Shown here piece by piece: positions 17,448 through 26,226 of a DNA stretch of 64,000 bases. Under the pieces are notes generated by a model that made no database searches, was not told the DNA's origin, and saw only the letters and a program-made list of their open reading frames with translations. Positions within the stretch are counted from its first letter, which is position 1. Every line of letters begins with the position of its first letter. The stretch covers positions 3,162,001-3,226,000 of the forward strand of contig NZ_AP017898.1 in assembly GCF_003609835.1 (NCBI RefSeq), written 5' to 3'. The position numbers and the translations under genes were made by a program. The stretch comes from Sphingopyxis sp. FD7. GTDB taxonomy: Bacteria; Pseudomonadota; Alphaproteobacteria; Sphingomonadales; Sphingomonadaceae.

Positions 17448-17456
17448 TTATTCACA
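17448..17456 (+). promoter_or_regulatory. DnaA box TTATTCACA
   Basis: Matches the TTATNCACA consensus; first of four in the proposed oriC. Confidence 0.75.
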
Positions 17457-17459
17457 GCA

Positions 17460-17468
17460 TGTGGATAA
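17460..17468 (-). promoter_or_regulatory. DnaA box TTATCCACA (reverse)
   Basis: Read TGTGGATAA on the plus strand; a perfect strong-box sequence, three bases from the previous box and in opposite orientation. Confidence 0.8.
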
Positions 17469-17479
17469 GATTCATCCCA

Positions 17480-17488
17480 TGTGGATAA
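17480..17488 (-). promoter_or_regulatory. DnaA box TTATCCACA (reverse)
   Basis: Second perfect TGTGGATAA, spaced 20 bp start-to-start from the previous reverse box and followed by the same G. Confidence 0.8.
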
Positions 17489-17560
17489 GCGATGGAGCGG
17501 AATCGGTGCGCCTGGGGATCAATTGCGCGTGCCGAAATCATCCCGGCGCTTTTGCCAAAC

Positions 17561-17569
17561 TTATCCACA
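17561..17569 (+). promoter_or_regulatory. DnaA box TTATCCACA
   Basis: Perfect box on the plus strand, at the RP001-side of the proposed oriC. Confidence 0.8.
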
Positions 17570-17695
17570 GCCCAAACCGTCGCCCCGCGAAGACGGGGAC
17601 CGCTGGAGAGATTGAGCAAGGCCGAGAACACCCCTGGCTTCGCCGGGACGACGGTTGCTATTGCCTTTTTCCCCCCTGCGCCCGAAAGCGGGGCG

Positions 17696-18508
17696 ATGAG
17701 CCGCCTTCACCTGCACCTCATATCCGATTCCACCGGCGAAACGCTCGAAAATATCGCCAAGGCGGCGATCGCGCAGTTCGACGATGTCGAGGTGGTGCGC
17801 CATTTCTGGCCGATGGTGCGATCCGAATCGCATCTCGACCGCATCATGGCCGAAGTGCAGGCGAGCCCCGGCATGATCCTCTTCACGCTCGTCAACGGCG
17901 AGCTGCGCAGCAGCCTCGAGCGCCGCGCGGGAATGCTCAACCTGCCCACCGTGGCCGCGCTCGACGCGGTAACCGACGCCTTGTCGCGGATGCTGGGACA
18001 GGAAGCCAAGGCGCGGCCCGGACGCCAGCATGTTCTCGACGCCGCCTATTTTGCGCGCGTCGAGGCGATCCAGTTCACCGTCGCGCACGACGACGGCATC
18101 GGCTGGGAAAATTGGGAACAGGCCGACATCGTCCTTGCCGGTGTATCGCGCACCTCGAAGACCCCGACAAGCATCTACCTCGCCAACCGCGGGTTCAAGA
18201 CCGCGAATATCCCGATCGTCCCCGAATCGCCGCCGCCGAGCGCGCTGTTCAACCTGAAGCGCCCGATGGTCGTCGGGCTCACGACGGGACTCGACCGGCT
18301 GGTTCAGGTGCGGCGCAACCGGCTGCTCTCGCTGAACCAGACGCCCGAGACGAGCTATGTCGACGATGAGCGCGTCAAGGCCGAACTGGCCTTTGCGCGG
18401 CGCATGTTCGCCGACAACGGCTGGCCGGTGATCGACGTCACGCGCCGCTCGATCGAGGAAACCGCGGCGGCGGTGATCAAGCTGGTCGAGGACCGCGCCA
18501 GCGCATGA
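17696..18508 (+). CDS. PEP synthase / PPDK regulatory kinase-phosphorylase (RP001, DUF299)
   Basis: 270 residues. The family reversibly phosphorylates PEP synthase or pyruvate phosphate dikinase using ADP. MSRLHLHLISDSTGETLENI is the N-terminal signature, and GVSRTSKTPTSIYLANRG holds the P-loop-like motif. YVDDERVKAELAFARRMF and the final DVTRRSIEETAAAVI are also conserved. ATG 17696 is chosen because it begins the conserved domain; the longer open frame upstream runs through the origin. It is the RP001 gene that flanks oriC in alphaproteobacteria and starts the rightward ppsR-maf-aroE-coaE-dnaQ run, overlapping maf by four bases. Confidence 0.92.
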   Translation: MSRLHLHLISDSTGETLENIAKAAIAQFDDVEVVRHFWPMVRSESHLDRIMAEVQASPGMILFTLVNGELRSSLERRAGMLNLPTVAALDAVTDALSRMLGQEAKARPGRQHVLDAAYFARVEAIQFTVAHDDGIGWENWEQADIVLAGVSRTSKTPTSIYLANRGFKTANIPIVPESPPPSALFNLKRPMVVGLTTGLDRLVQVRRNRLLSLNQTPETSYVDDERVKAELAFARRMFADNGWPVIDVTRRSIEETAAAVIKLVEDRASA

Positions 18509-19104
18509 GCGGGCTCGTTCTCGCCTCGCAAAGCAGCGGCCGTGCCGCGATGCTGCGCGCCGCCGGGCTGGCGTTCGAGACGACGGCCGCGCATATCGAC
18601 GAAGAAGCGCTCACCGCTTCGCTGCGCGCGGCGGGGCAGACGCCGCGCAACATTGCCGACGCGCTGGCCGAAGCGAAGGCGGTCAAGATCGCGTCGCGGC
18701 TTTCGGGCGTTACGGTGATCGGCGCCGATTCGACGCTCGCGCTCGACGATGGGACGATGCTTACGAAACCGGCAAGCCCCGAAGAGGCCGCCGACCATCT
18801 CCGCCGGATGGCGGGAAGCCGCCACCGGCTGTTCAGCGCCGCGGTCGCGGCGCGCGACGGGGCGCCCGTCTGGCGCGCGATCGGCGAGGCAAGGCTGTGG
18901 ATGCGCCCCTTGTCGGACGCCTTCATCGCCGACTATGTCGCGCGGAACTGGGACGGCATCCGCCGGACCGTCGGCTGTTACGAGATCGAGGGAGCGGGCG
19001 TGCAATTGTTCGACCGGGTCGAAGGCGACCCCTGGACCATCATCGGCATGCCGATGCTTCCCTTGCTGGCGTGGCTGCGTGCCACCGGGCACGCCCCGCA
19101 ATGA
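18505..19104 (+). CDS. maf: Maf-like nucleoside triphosphate pyrophosphatase
   Basis: 199 residues. Maf proteins hydrolyse non-canonical or pyrimidine nucleoside triphosphates and are linked to division control. LVLASQSSGRAAMLRAAGL is the N-terminal signature (usual consensus LASxSPRR), followed by GADSTLALDDGTML and the late GCYEIEGAGVQLFDRVEGD. Position beside aroE and coaE agrees. Start overlaps the previous stop (ATGA) and its own stop overlaps aroE likewise. Confidence 0.92.
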   Translation: MSGLVLASQSSGRAAMLRAAGLAFETTAAHIDEEALTASLRAAGQTPRNIADALAEAKAVKIASRLSGVTVIGADSTLALDDGTMLTKPASPEEAADHLRRMAGSRHRLFSAAVAARDGAPVWRAIGEARLWMRPLSDAFIADYVARNWDGIRRTVGCYEIEGAGVQLFDRVEGDPWTIIGMPMLPLLAWLRATGHAPQ

Positions 19105-19913
19105 GCAAGCCCTACGCCGAGGTCATTGGCGACCCTATCGCCCAGTCGAAATCGCCGCTGATTCATAATTTCTGGCTCGATGCGCTCGGAATCGCAGGCG
19201 ATTACCGGCGCTTCCACGTGCCGGTTGATGCGCTTGCGGATTATATCGCGGGGGCCCGCGCCGACGCCGATTGGCGCGGTTGCAACGTGACCATGCCCCA
19301 TAAGCAGGCGATCATGGATCTCGTCGACGATCCGGGCGACATTCGCGGCACCATCGGGGCGATGAACACGGTTGTGCGCCAGCCCGACGGGTCGGTCATC
19401 GGCACCAACACCGACGCTGCGGGCTTCTATGCGCCGCTCGCCGAGCTTGACCTTGAAGGAGCGCCGGTCGCGGTTGTCGGGGCGGGCGGCGCGGCGCGTG
19501 CCGTGCTGTTCGCGCTTGCGCGGGCGAAGGTCGGGCCGGTAACGATCCTCAACCGCAGCCCGCTCAAGGCGATGGGCCTGCTCGCCACCTTCGGCCTCAA
19601 GGGCGAGGTCGCCGGGCTCGATGCGCAGCTTCCGCCGGTGTCGCTGCTTGTCAATTCGAGCAGCCTTGGCATGACCGGAAACCCGCCGCTCGACCTCGAC
19701 CTGTCGCCATTGCCGGGCGATGCGATCGTGTACGACCTCGTCTATTCGCCGCTTCGGACCGGCCTCCTCAACGCGGCCGAAGCGCGAGGGCTCGCCACGG
19801 TCGACGGGCTCGACATGCTGATCGGCCAGGCGGCGCTTGCCTTCGAGCTGTTTTTCGGGGCGCCGCCGCCTGAAGGCCGCGACGACGAGCTGCGCGCGCT
19901 CCTGGTCGCGTAA
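19101..19913 (+). CDS. aroE: Shikimate dehydrogenase (NADP+)
   Basis: 270 residues. Reduces 3-dehydroshikimate to shikimate. YAEVIGDPIAQSKSPLIHNF is the substrate-binding start; the catalytic Lys lies in CNVTMPHKQAIM. GTNTDAAGFYAPL and VAVVGAGGAARAVLFAL (NADP-binding) follow. ATG 19101 is coupled to the maf stop; upstream in-frame codons belong to maf in another frame. Confidence 0.96.
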   Translation: MSKPYAEVIGDPIAQSKSPLIHNFWLDALGIAGDYRRFHVPVDALADYIAGARADADWRGCNVTMPHKQAIMDLVDDPGDIRGTIGAMNTVVRQPDGSVIGTNTDAAGFYAPLAELDLEGAPVAVVGAGGAARAVLFALARAKVGPVTILNRSPLKAMGLLATFGLKGEVAGLDAQLPPVSLLVNSSSLGMTGNPPLDLDLSPLPGDAIVYDLVYSPLRTGLLNAAEARGLATVDGLDMLIGQAALAFELFFGAPPPEGRDDELRALLVA

Positions 19914-19923
19914 GATATTTCGC

Positions 19924-20547
19924 ATGAGCCATTTCAAGCGCCCGCACCTGCCGCTCCGCCGCCCCTTCCTGCTCGGCCTCACCGGCTCGATCGGCATGGG
20001 CAAATCGACCGCGGCGGCGATGTTCGAGCGCGAGGGCGTCCCCGTCTTCGATGCCGATGCCGAGGTGCATCGGCTGCAAGGCCCCGGTGGCGCGCTGGTT
20101 GCGGCGATCGAGGCGCGCTTTCCGGGGACGACCGGCCCCGGCGGCGTCGACCGGCAGAAGCTGGGCGCGCGCGTGCTCGGCAATACACACGAACTCGCGG
20201 CGCTCGAAGCCATCGTCCATCCGGCCGTGTTCCGCGCGCAGAAACGCTTTCTCGCCAGGCACCGTGCGCGCGACGTGGTGGTGCTCGACATCCCGCTGCT
20301 GTTCGAAAAAGGCGGCTGGCGGCGCGTCGGCGCGATCGCCGTCGTCTCCGCGCCCGCCTGGATGCAGCGTCGGCGCGTGATGCGTCGCCCCGGCATGACC
20401 GCCGCGAAGCTGAAGGCGATCCGCCGCCTGCAGGTGCCCGACCGCGTCAAACGCGCGCGCGCCGATTTCATCATCGAGACGGGCCGACCGAAAAGCGAAA
20501 CGCACCGTCAGATTCGCTTCATCGCCTCTTGTTTCCACGCGCGATAG
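19924..20547 (+). CDS. coaE: Dephospho-CoA kinase
   Basis: 207 residues. Last step of coenzyme A synthesis. LLGLTGSIGMGKSTAAAMF is the P-loop, VFDADAEVHRLQ follows, and VVVLDIPLLFEKGG is the Walker B region. ATG 19924 lies 10 nt after the aroE stop; the longer open frame would overlap aroE. Fourth gene of the origin-proximal run. Confidence 0.95.
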   Translation: MSHFKRPHLPLRRPFLLGLTGSIGMGKSTAAAMFEREGVPVFDADAEVHRLQGPGGALVAAIEARFPGTTGPGGVDRQKLGARVLGNTHELAALEAIVHPAVFRAQKRFLARHRARDVVVLDIPLLFEKGGWRRVGAIAVVSAPAWMQRRRVMRRPGMTAAKLKAIRRLQVPDRVKRARADFIIETGRPKSETHRQIRFIASCFHAR

Positions 20548-20566
20548 GGTCCAGATTATTGCTTCG

Positions 20567-21265
20567 ATGCGCGAGATTATTTTCGATACCGAAACCACGG
20601 GTTTCGATCCCAGGACGGGGGACCGGCTGGTCGAAATCGGATGTGTCGAACTGGTCGATCGACGCGAAACGGGCGTTACCTTCCACGCCTATTTCAACCC
20701 CGAGCGCGACATGCCCGCCGCGGCCGAAGCGGTGCATGGCCTGTCGAGCCAGTTCCTGTCGGACAAGCCGCTCTTTGCGGCGCGGGTCGACGAACTGCTC
20801 GACTTTTTCGGTGACGCGCCGCTGATCGCGCATAATGCGGCGTTCGATTTCGGCTTTGTGAACGCCGAGCTCGAGCGGATCGGGCGGCCCGCGCTCGACA
20901 TGGCGCGCATGTGCTGCACGGTGCAGATGGCGCGGCGACTGCATCCTGGCGCCAAGCACAGTCTCGATGCGCTCTGCACCCGCTACGGCATCGACCGCAG
21001 CCACCGCATCAAGCATGGCGCGCTGCTCGACGCCGAGCTGCTCGCGCATCTCTATATCGAAATGACGGGCGGGCGGCAGATCGGCCTTGGCCTCGCATCC
21101 GCGGCCGCGCCGACGGCCGCGTCGACAGCGGGCCCGGTCGCGCCGCGCGGTCCGGCGCGACCCTTTCGCGAACCGAGACCGCATATGGCGTCGGCTGCCG
21201 AACTCGCGCGCCACGCCGATTTCGTCGCAGGGCTCAACCAGCCGCTGTGGCTCGATACGGTGTGA
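20567..21265 (+). CDS. dnaQ: DNA polymerase III epsilon subunit (3'-5' proofreading exonuclease)
   Basis: 232 residues. Exo I motif IIFDTETTGFDPRTGDRL (Asp7, Glu9), exo II around PLIAHNAAFDFGFVNAEL and exo III near HGALLDAELLAHLYI (His, Asp) are all present, so the nuclease should be active. A Pro/Ala-rich linker leads to a short C-terminal tail for binding the alpha subunit. Last gene of the ppsR-maf-aroE-coaE-dnaQ group. Confidence 0.95.
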   Translation: MREIIFDTETTGFDPRTGDRLVEIGCVELVDRRETGVTFHAYFNPERDMPAAAEAVHGLSSQFLSDKPLFAARVDELLDFFGDAPLIAHNAAFDFGFVNAELERIGRPALDMARMCCTVQMARRLHPGAKHSLDALCTRYGIDRSHRIKHGALLDAELLAHLYIEMTGGRQIGLGLASAAAPTAASTAGPVAPRGPARPFREPRPHMASAAELARHADFVAGLNQPLWLDTV

Positions 21266-21310
21266 CGACTCCCCCATTGTCGTCGCGCCGGCCATAGAAG
21301 GAGAAGAAAA

Positions 21311-21886
21311 ATGGAAATCCGCGTCTCTGGCCATCAGATCGAAACCGGCGAAGCGCTGCAGGCGCATGTCGCGGACCGGATGAACGCGATTGCCGACAAA
21401 TATTTCTCGCGCGCGATCAGCGCTCACGCGACCTTCGGCAAGGGTCCGCACGACAGTTTCCAGTGCGACATTGTCGCGCATGTCATGCAGGGGCTGGTGC
21501 TGAAGGGCCATGGCCAGGCGCAGGACGCGCATGTCGCGTTCGAGGGCGCGGCCGACCGCATCGAAAAGCAGCTCAGGCGCTATATGCGACGCTTGAAGGA
21601 TCGCAACAACGGACCGGCCGAACCCTCGCCGACCATCGACGAGATCGAGGAAAATGCCAGCTACACTGTTTTCGATCCCGGCGCCGAAGAGGAAGAGGCG
21701 GGCGACGCGCCGGCGATCATCGCCGAAACGCGCGTCGACATCCCCAACAGCAGCGTCTCCGACGCGGTGATGATGCTCGACTTGCGCAACACCAATGCGC
21801 TGTTGTTCGTCAACAGCAAGACGGGCGCACACAATATGGTCTATCGCCGCGATGACGGCACCATCGGGTGGGTCGAACCACGATAG
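21311..21886 (+). CDS. hpf: Ribosome hibernation promoting factor, long form
   Basis: 191 residues. The N-terminal S30AE domain (MEIRVSGHQIETGEALQAHV to about residue 100) binds the ribosome; the C-terminal domain, from about residue 130 (RVDIPNSSVSDAVMMLDLRN through KTGAHNMVYRRDDGTIGWVE), mediates 100S dimer formation. The start has AGAAGGAGAAG just upstream. Followed 149 bp later by ptsN, a pair usually found downstream of rpoN; rpoN is not here. Confidence 0.93.
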   Translation: MEIRVSGHQIETGEALQAHVADRMNAIADKYFSRAISAHATFGKGPHDSFQCDIVAHVMQGLVLKGHGQAQDAHVAFEGAADRIEKQLRRYMRRLKDRNNGPAEPSPTIDEIEENASYTVFDPGAEEEEAGDAPAIIAETRVDIPNSSVSDAVMMLDLRNTNALLFVNSKTGAHNMVYRRDDGTIGWVEPR

Positions 21887-22035
21887 GACTGGATTTTATC
21901 CGCCATCCGGCTTAAGGGCCGCGCCCAACGATGCCCGAAGCCCGGATGGCGGCGGGCCTGCCACGACAGATCCGCGATCGCTAGCCAGCCCCTGTTTCTG
22001 GCGGTGTCCGGCGTTTTACAAGATTTGATCCGACG

Positions 22036-22500
22036 ATGAATCTTTCTTCTCTTCTCTATCCGGCGACGGTGCGCGCGCACGTCCAGATCGATTCGAAAAA
22101 GGCGCTTTTCCCCTTCATCGGCGATCTCGCCAGCCGATCGCTCGGCCTCGATGCCGGCGAAGTGAGCGAAGCCTTGCTCGAACGCGAACGGTTGGGATCG
22201 ACAGGATTCGGCCGGGGTATCGCGCTGCCGCACGCCAAGCTGGCCGATCTTGGCGGTGTGCGCGGCCTGTTCCTCCAGCTTGCACGACCAATCGATTTCA
22301 ACGCGGTCGACGGCCTGCCGGTCGATCTGCTTTTCGTGCTGCTTTCGCCGCTCGATGCCGGCGCTGACCATTTGAAGGCGCTCGCCGGCGTGTCGCGGAT
22401 GCTGCGCAACGACGCGATCGCCGAACGGCTGCGCGGCGCCAAGAATGACGAAGCGCTTTACGCGCTGCTCGTCGACACCGAAGCGCGTGACGCGGCCTGA
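22036..22500 (+). CDS. ptsN: PTS IIA-like nitrogen regulatory protein PtsN
   Basis: 154 residues with the EIIA-Ntr fold. STGFGRGIALPHAKLADLGG carries the phosphorylated His66. LLFVLLSPLDAGADHLKALA is also typical. Part of the nitrogen-PTS regulatory chain that controls potassium transport and sigma54-linked processes in other bacteria. Next to hpf as in the common hpf-ptsN arrangement. Confidence 0.92.
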   Translation: MNLSSLLYPATVRAHVQIDSKKALFPFIGDLASRSLGLDAGEVSEALLERERLGSTGFGRGIALPHAKLADLGGVRGLFLQLARPIDFNAVDGLPVDLLFVLLSPLDAGADHLKALAGVSRMLRNDAIAERLRGAKNDEALYALLVDTEARDAA

Positions 22501-22509
22501 CGAGCGATC

Positions 22510-22624
22510 GGTCGGGCCTCCGCGAAGGCGGGGGCCCATCGCGCGCCGCCACGATTTCGGTCTCCCTCGCTTCAGGACGAGATATTCGGCGATGAACCTC
22601 CGCCTTCGCATTGGCGGGGGCTGA
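22510..22624. repeat. Degenerate REP-like units (GCGAAGGCGGGGG family) after ptsN
   Basis: CCTCCGCGAAGGCGGGGGCC near 22517 and an inverted, decayed copy CCTCCGCCTTCGCATTGGCG near 22599 flank about 60 bp. Same family as the pair at 54524-54603. Confidence 0.55.
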
Positions 22625-22625
22625 C

Positions 22626-22961
22626 ATGCGGCTCAAAAGCCGTTTCCTTGTCGATCTGTTGCTGCGCCGCACCGAAGCGGCGGGCGGCTTCGCGGCCGTG
22701 CTGGCCAGAGGCGACGACACCGCGGGTGTCATTCTGGTCCAGTGCAGCGACCGCGGCGAGCCTGGCCCGCTGCTCGAACGGCGATTTTCGGCCGACGGCA
22801 AATATATATGGGAGGAAGTCGGCCCCGCGGACGCCCAGGATCGTGAATCCCGCGCCAATTATCGCGAGCGGCGGCGAAAGGCCGATCCCGATCTGTGGGT
22901 CGTCGAACTGGACATCGCAGATGCGGCACGACTCGTCGCGGAGTGGGGCGCGTTAACTTGA
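22626..22961 (+). CDS. DUF1491 family protein
   Basis: 111 residues, starting MRLKSRFLVDLLLRRTEAAG. VILVQCSDRGEPGPLLERRF, WEEVGP and the closing DPDLWVVELDIADAARLVAE match DUF1491, an alphaproteobacterial family of unknown function. No signal peptide. ATG 22626 begins the conserved part. Alone after ptsN, with a REP-like repeat before it. Confidence 0.82.
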   Translation: MRLKSRFLVDLLLRRTEAAGGFAAVLARGDDTAGVILVQCSDRGEPGPLLERRFSADGKYIWEEVGPADAQDRESRANYRERRRKADPDLWVVELDIADAARLVAEWGALT

Positions 22962-23158
22962 CTCTGTTGCGGTGCACAATAGCTGGCGCCCATTCGATAA
23001 CGCGAAGGTCGGTCCGCGGGTTGCATCGCCATGCCATGCTCCCGAGAAAACGGACTGGACACGCAGTCGGACGATGACCGCAGGCGGCGATACAGGATCA
23101 AAGTCCCCCGTCTGTTCTTGAGAGGCTCGGTTCATCGGCCGCACTTTTGACGGACAAT

Positions 23159-23824
23159 ATGAGTCGCATTCTGAACGTGGCCAGCGTGGCCGCCGTCGGC
23201 ATGACTGCCGCCACCATGCTGCTTCTGGCGGAACCCGGCTTTGCAAGCGACCTTGCTGCCGACGCCAATCTTCCCGCCATCACCCTGCCCGGCGCCGCGG
23301 CGCCCGAGGCGCAAAAGGCGGATTTGCCGACCGAGGCCGAGTTGCCCGTCGAGGAACAAGGCGATCCCGAGCGCGACGCCGCCCCCGAAAGTGAAAACAC
23401 GCCGCCGGTAACCGCGGCGTCGCTCGCGGCGCTTGTCGCCGCGACGCCAAAGCCCGCCACGATCGACGGCGAGCTGCGCTGCCTGGCCGGGGCGGTCTAT
23501 TTCGAATCGCGCGGCGAATCGCTCCCCGGCCAGCTCGCGGTCGCGCATGTCGTGATCAATCGCGCGCGGTCGGGACGCTTCCCTGCCAGCCTGTGCGGCG
23601 TCGTTCACCAGAAGCGCCAGTTCAGTTTCGTGCGCGGCGGCCGGATGCCCGCGATCCGCGAAGGCGCGCAGTGGGACACGGCGGTGGCGATCGCGCAGAT
23701 CGCGCTCGACGGCAGTTGGAAGAATCACGCGCCGGGCGCGCTTTTCTTTCACGCGCGCTATGTCTCGCCTGGCTGGCGCAAGACGCGCATCGCGCAGATC
23801 GACAATCACATCTTCTACCGGTGA
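23159..23824 (+). CDS. SleB-like cell wall hydrolase, exported
   Basis: 221 residues. A signal peptide (RILNVASVAAVGMTAATMLL, cleavage near FAS) is followed by a low-complexity Ala/Pro/Glu-rich linker (to about 105), then the hydrolase_2 domain: CLAGAVYFESRGESLPGQLA (catalytic Glu), VVINRARSGRFPASLCGVVH and QFSFV. The family cleaves peptidoglycan, known from spore cortex lysis but widespread in non-sporulating alphaproteobacteria, where it probably remodels the wall. The 197-bp gap upstream contains no gene. Confidence 0.9.
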   Translation: MSRILNVASVAAVGMTAATMLLLAEPGFASDLAADANLPAITLPGAAAPEAQKADLPTEAELPVEEQGDPERDAAPESENTPPVTAASLAALVAATPKPATIDGELRCLAGAVYFESRGESLPGQLAVAHVVINRARSGRFPASLCGVVHQKRQFSFVRGGRMPAIREGAQWDTAVAIAQIALDGSWKNHAPGALFFHARYVSPGWRKTRIAQIDNHIFYR

Positions 23825-23856
23825 TTCGATAGCGGCCGTTGCCGCACCGCCAATTC

Positions 23857-23932
23857 GTCATCCCGGCGAAGGCCGGGATCTCATCGTCGCGATATGACGC
23901 ACCGTCGAGATCCCGGCCGTCGCCGGGATGAC
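23857..23932. repeat. REP-like inverted pair, GTCATCCCGG family
   Basis: GTCATCCCGGCGAAGGCCGG and its inverted copy ending CGCCGGGATGAC, with a 25-base centre. Lies between the SleB-like gene and the lipoprotein gene. Confidence 0.8.
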
Positions 23933-24010
23933 GATTCGGGTTGGGCGTGTCCTTTGGACGCCGATATCCTGTTCATTGCCAAGCCATGAATGCTGGCGCA
24001 TGATACAGGC

Positions 24011-24637
24011 ATGATGCGTCATCTTTCCGTCGCCCTGCCCTTCGCAGCGGCGCTTGCGCTCGGCGGCTGCGCCACCGCCGTTCCGCCGGTCGAGGTCACC
24101 CGTTTTCACAGCAATGCCGTGGCGGGCTGGGCGCCGGGGACGCGCTACACCGTCGATACCGCGCCGCTGGGCGACGCCGCGGCGATGCCGGGCGCCGCCG
24201 CGCCCTCGCTGGAATGGTCCAGCTATCGCGGCGCGGTCGAACGCCAGCTTCAATTGCAGGGCCTCGTTGCCGCGCCCGACGGCGCGCGTGCGCCGCTCAA
24301 GGTCCGCATCGGTTTCGACCGTGCGACGCACGAAAGCGTGGGCAAGCGATCGCCGGTGTCGGTCGGCGTCGGCGGTTCGACGGGCAGCTATGGTTCGGGT
24401 GTCGGGCTCGGCGTGGGGATCAACCTTGGCGGCGGCTCCAGACGCATGGTCGATCTCCAGCTTTCGGTGCGCATCGACGATGCCGCGACGGGTCAGGCGC
24501 TGTGGGAGGGCCGCGCGCTGACCGCGGTTCCGGTGAAGGCGCCCGCCAGCCAGCCGAGCCTTGCCGCGGCGAAATTGGCCGAAGCCCTATTCAAGGACTT
24601 CCCCGGCGAATCGGGACGCACTATCAGCGTCCCATGA
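24011..24637 (+). CDS. DUF4136-like lipoprotein
   Basis: 208 residues. The signal ends ALALGGCAT, a lipobox with Cys about residue 19. A Ser/Gly-rich segment ([20 protein letters not shown]) precedes the strand [20 protein letters not shown] typical of DUF4136-type envelope lipoproteins. Function unknown. ATG 24011 or 24014 are both possible. Overlaps the carboxypeptidase gene by four bases (ATGA). Confidence 0.75.
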   Translation: MMRHLSVALPFAAALALGGCATAVPPVEVTRFHSNAVAGWAPGTRYTVDTAPLGDAAAMPGAAAPSLEWSSYRGAVERQLQLQGLVAAPDGARAPLKVRIGFDRATHESVGKRSPVSVGVGGSTGSYGSGVGLGVGINLGGGSRRMVDLQLSVRIDDAATGQALWEGRALTAVPVKAPASQPSLAAAKLAEALFKDFPGESGRTISVP

Positions 24638-25755
24638 CCATCACCATCAACGCCGCTTTCGACAGCGGCAACATCGTCGTGGACGCCATCGACGGGACGT
24701 CCGCCCGCCTGTCGATCCGCAAGGATCGCGAATCGGACTTTTTCCAGTGGTTCCATTTTCGCGTCGCCTGCTCCGTCGGCGACCCGCTCGACCTTGCGAT
24801 CACCGGTCTCGAAGCCTCGGCCTACCCCGACGGCTGGCCCGGCTATGCGGCGTGCGCGAGCTATGATCGCGAAAGCTGGTTCCGCCTCGACACGGCCTAT
24901 GATGCCAAAGTGGACGGGGGCCGTTTGACCATCCGGCACACGGCCGAGGGCCCGCTGCTCTGGATCGCCTATTTCGCGCCCTATTCGCTGGAGCGGCACC
25001 ACGACCTGATCGCATCGGTCGCCGAATGCGAGGGCGTGACCTATCGCTGCCTTGGCACCAGCCTTGAAGGCCAGCCGATCGACTGCCTCGAAATGGGCAG
25101 CGGCGATATTCAGGTCTGGCTCTATGCGCGCCAGCATCCGGGCGAGAGCATGGCCGAATGGTGGATGGAGGGTGCGCTCGAAATGCTCACCGACCCCGCC
25201 GACCCGCACGCGCGCTCGCTCCGGCAGAAATGCCGTATTCATATCGTGCCGAACATGAATCCCGACGGTTCGCGCCGTGGCCACCTGCGCACCAATTATG
25301 CGGGGGTGAACCTCAACCGCGAATGGCACGAGCCGACCGCCGAACGCAGCCCCGAAGTGCTGTGCGTGCGGAATGCGATGGACGAAAGCGGCGTCGACTG
25401 GGCGATGGACGTTCATGGCGACGAAGCGATCCCGGCGGTCTTTCTGGCGGGATTCGAGGGCATTCCGTCGCTGAAAGCCGAGCAGATGGAGAAATATAAG
25501 GCGTTCGAGGCCGCGCTCGCGGCGAACACCCCCGATTTCCAGCTCGATCTCGGCTATGCCGAATCGGCGCCGGGGCAGGCAAATCTGTCGATGTCGACGA
25601 CGCAGCTCGCCGAACGCTTCGGCGCGGTGTCGATGACGCTCGAAATGCCGTTCAAGGACAATCGCGACCTGCCCGATCCCGTTCAGGGCTGGTCGCCCGA
25701 ACGGTCGAAGCGGCTCGCGCACGCCTGCCTCCAGACGCTGGACCATATTTTGTGA
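24634..25755 (+). CDS. M14 family zinc carboxypeptidase (cytosolic Nna1/AGBL type)
   Basis: 373 residues. The N-terminal beta domain (residues 1-125, with [12 protein letters not shown] and [12 protein letters not shown]) is typical of cytosolic carboxypeptidases. Zinc ligands are His168 and Glu171 (RQHPGES) and His261 (DVHGDE); NLNREWHEP lies between, and the catalytic Glu is in [10 protein letters not shown]. No signal peptide. Bacterial substrates are not established; eukaryotic relatives remove C-terminal glutamates. It is coupled by four-base overlaps to the lipoprotein before and the acetyltransferase after, suggesting one function. Confidence 0.9.
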   Translation: MTITINAAFDSGNIVVDAIDGTSARLSIRKDRESDFFQWFHFRVACSVGDPLDLAITGLEASAYPDGWPGYAACASYDRESWFRLDTAYDAKVDGGRLTIRHTAEGPLLWIAYFAPYSLERHHDLIASVAECEGVTYRCLGTSLEGQPIDCLEMGSGDIQVWLYARQHPGESMAEWWMEGALEMLTDPADPHARSLRQKCRIHIVPNMNPDGSRRGHLRTNYAGVNLNREWHEPTAERSPEVLCVRNAMDESGVDWAMDVHGDEAIPAVFLAGFEGIPSLKAEQMEKYKAFEAALAANTPDFQLDLGYAESAPGQANLSMSTTQLAERFGAVSMTLEMPFKDNRDLPDPVQGWSPERSKRLAHACLQTLDHIL

Positions 25756-26219
25756 GCGACGCCTGGCGGATCGTCGAGGATGATCTGTCGGGCGCCGCGA
25801 TCCGTGCGCTGCTCGAGCTGCATTTTGCAGGGATGCTCGCGAACTCGCCCGCGGGAAGCTGTCACTTCCTCGATTTCGACGGGCTGCGCGCGGGCGATGT
25901 CACCTTCTGGTCGATCCACAAGGACGGCGCGCTCGCGGGCTGCGGCGCGCTCAAGATGCTCGATGCAAAGCATGGCGAGATCAAGTCGATGCGCACCGCC
26001 GCGGCCTTTCTGCGCCAGGGCGTCGCTGCGCGGATGCTCGGCCATATCATCGCCGAAGCCCGGCGCCGCGGCCTCGAACGGCTCAGCCTCGAAACGGGGT
26101 CGGGCGCAGCCTTCGAGCCCGCGATCGCGCTCTATCGCCGCTATGGGTTCGAGGATTGTGAGCCCTTTGCCGACTATCGGCCCGACCCCTTCAGCCGCTT
26201 TATGACGCGCGCTTTGTAA
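25752..26219 (+). CDS. GNAT family N-acetyltransferase
   Basis: 155 residues from a GTG start that overlaps the carboxypeptidase stop (GTGA). The central [20 protein letters not shown], then [20 protein letters not shown] (acetyl-CoA loop Q-x-x-G-x-A) and [20 protein letters not shown] followed by [10 protein letters not shown] are classical GNAT motifs. Resembles the PanM/ElaA-like small acetyltransferases; acceptor unknown. Last gene of the operon; a good terminator follows. Confidence 0.88.
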   Translation: MSDAWRIVEDDLSGAAIRALLELHFAGMLANSPAGSCHFLDFDGLRAGDVTFWSIHKDGALAGCGALKMLDAKHGEIKSMRTAAAFLRQGVAARMLGHIIAEARRRGLERLSLETGSGAAFEPAIALYRRYGFEDCEPFADYRPDPFSRFMTRAL

Positions 26220-26226
26220 TAGGGAC

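Larger units (their letters stand above)
17289..17695. other. oriC: Proposed chromosomal replication origin (oriC)
   Basis: This 407-bp gap separates divergent hemE and the RP001-type regulatory gene, the location of oriC in Caulobacter and Rickettsia. It contains four exact TTATNCACA DnaA boxes: 17448-17456 and 17561-17569 on the plus strand, 17460-17468 and 17480-17488 on the minus strand. Next to hemE is an AT-rich stretch (about 17300-17346, with CATATATAATCTTGAATAAA) that could be the unwinding element. Three GANTC (CcrM-type) sites lie at 17398, 17426 and 17469. Flanking genes are mostly transcribed away from it. No origin assay is available, so this is inference from motif plus context. 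Confidence 0.85.

Noticed and set aside
17580-17655. GC-rich inverted words near the RP001 start, considered as a REP unit
   Set aside because: Only a decayed resemblance (GCGAAGACGGGG and CTTCGCCGGGACGACGG); not listed separately from oriC.
22962-23158. TTGACT and a GTTGCGGTGCACAATA motif, considered as a promoter or a phasin-regulator-like site
   Set aside because: The spacing to any -10 is wrong, and the resemblance to known PhaR sites is too loose to claim.
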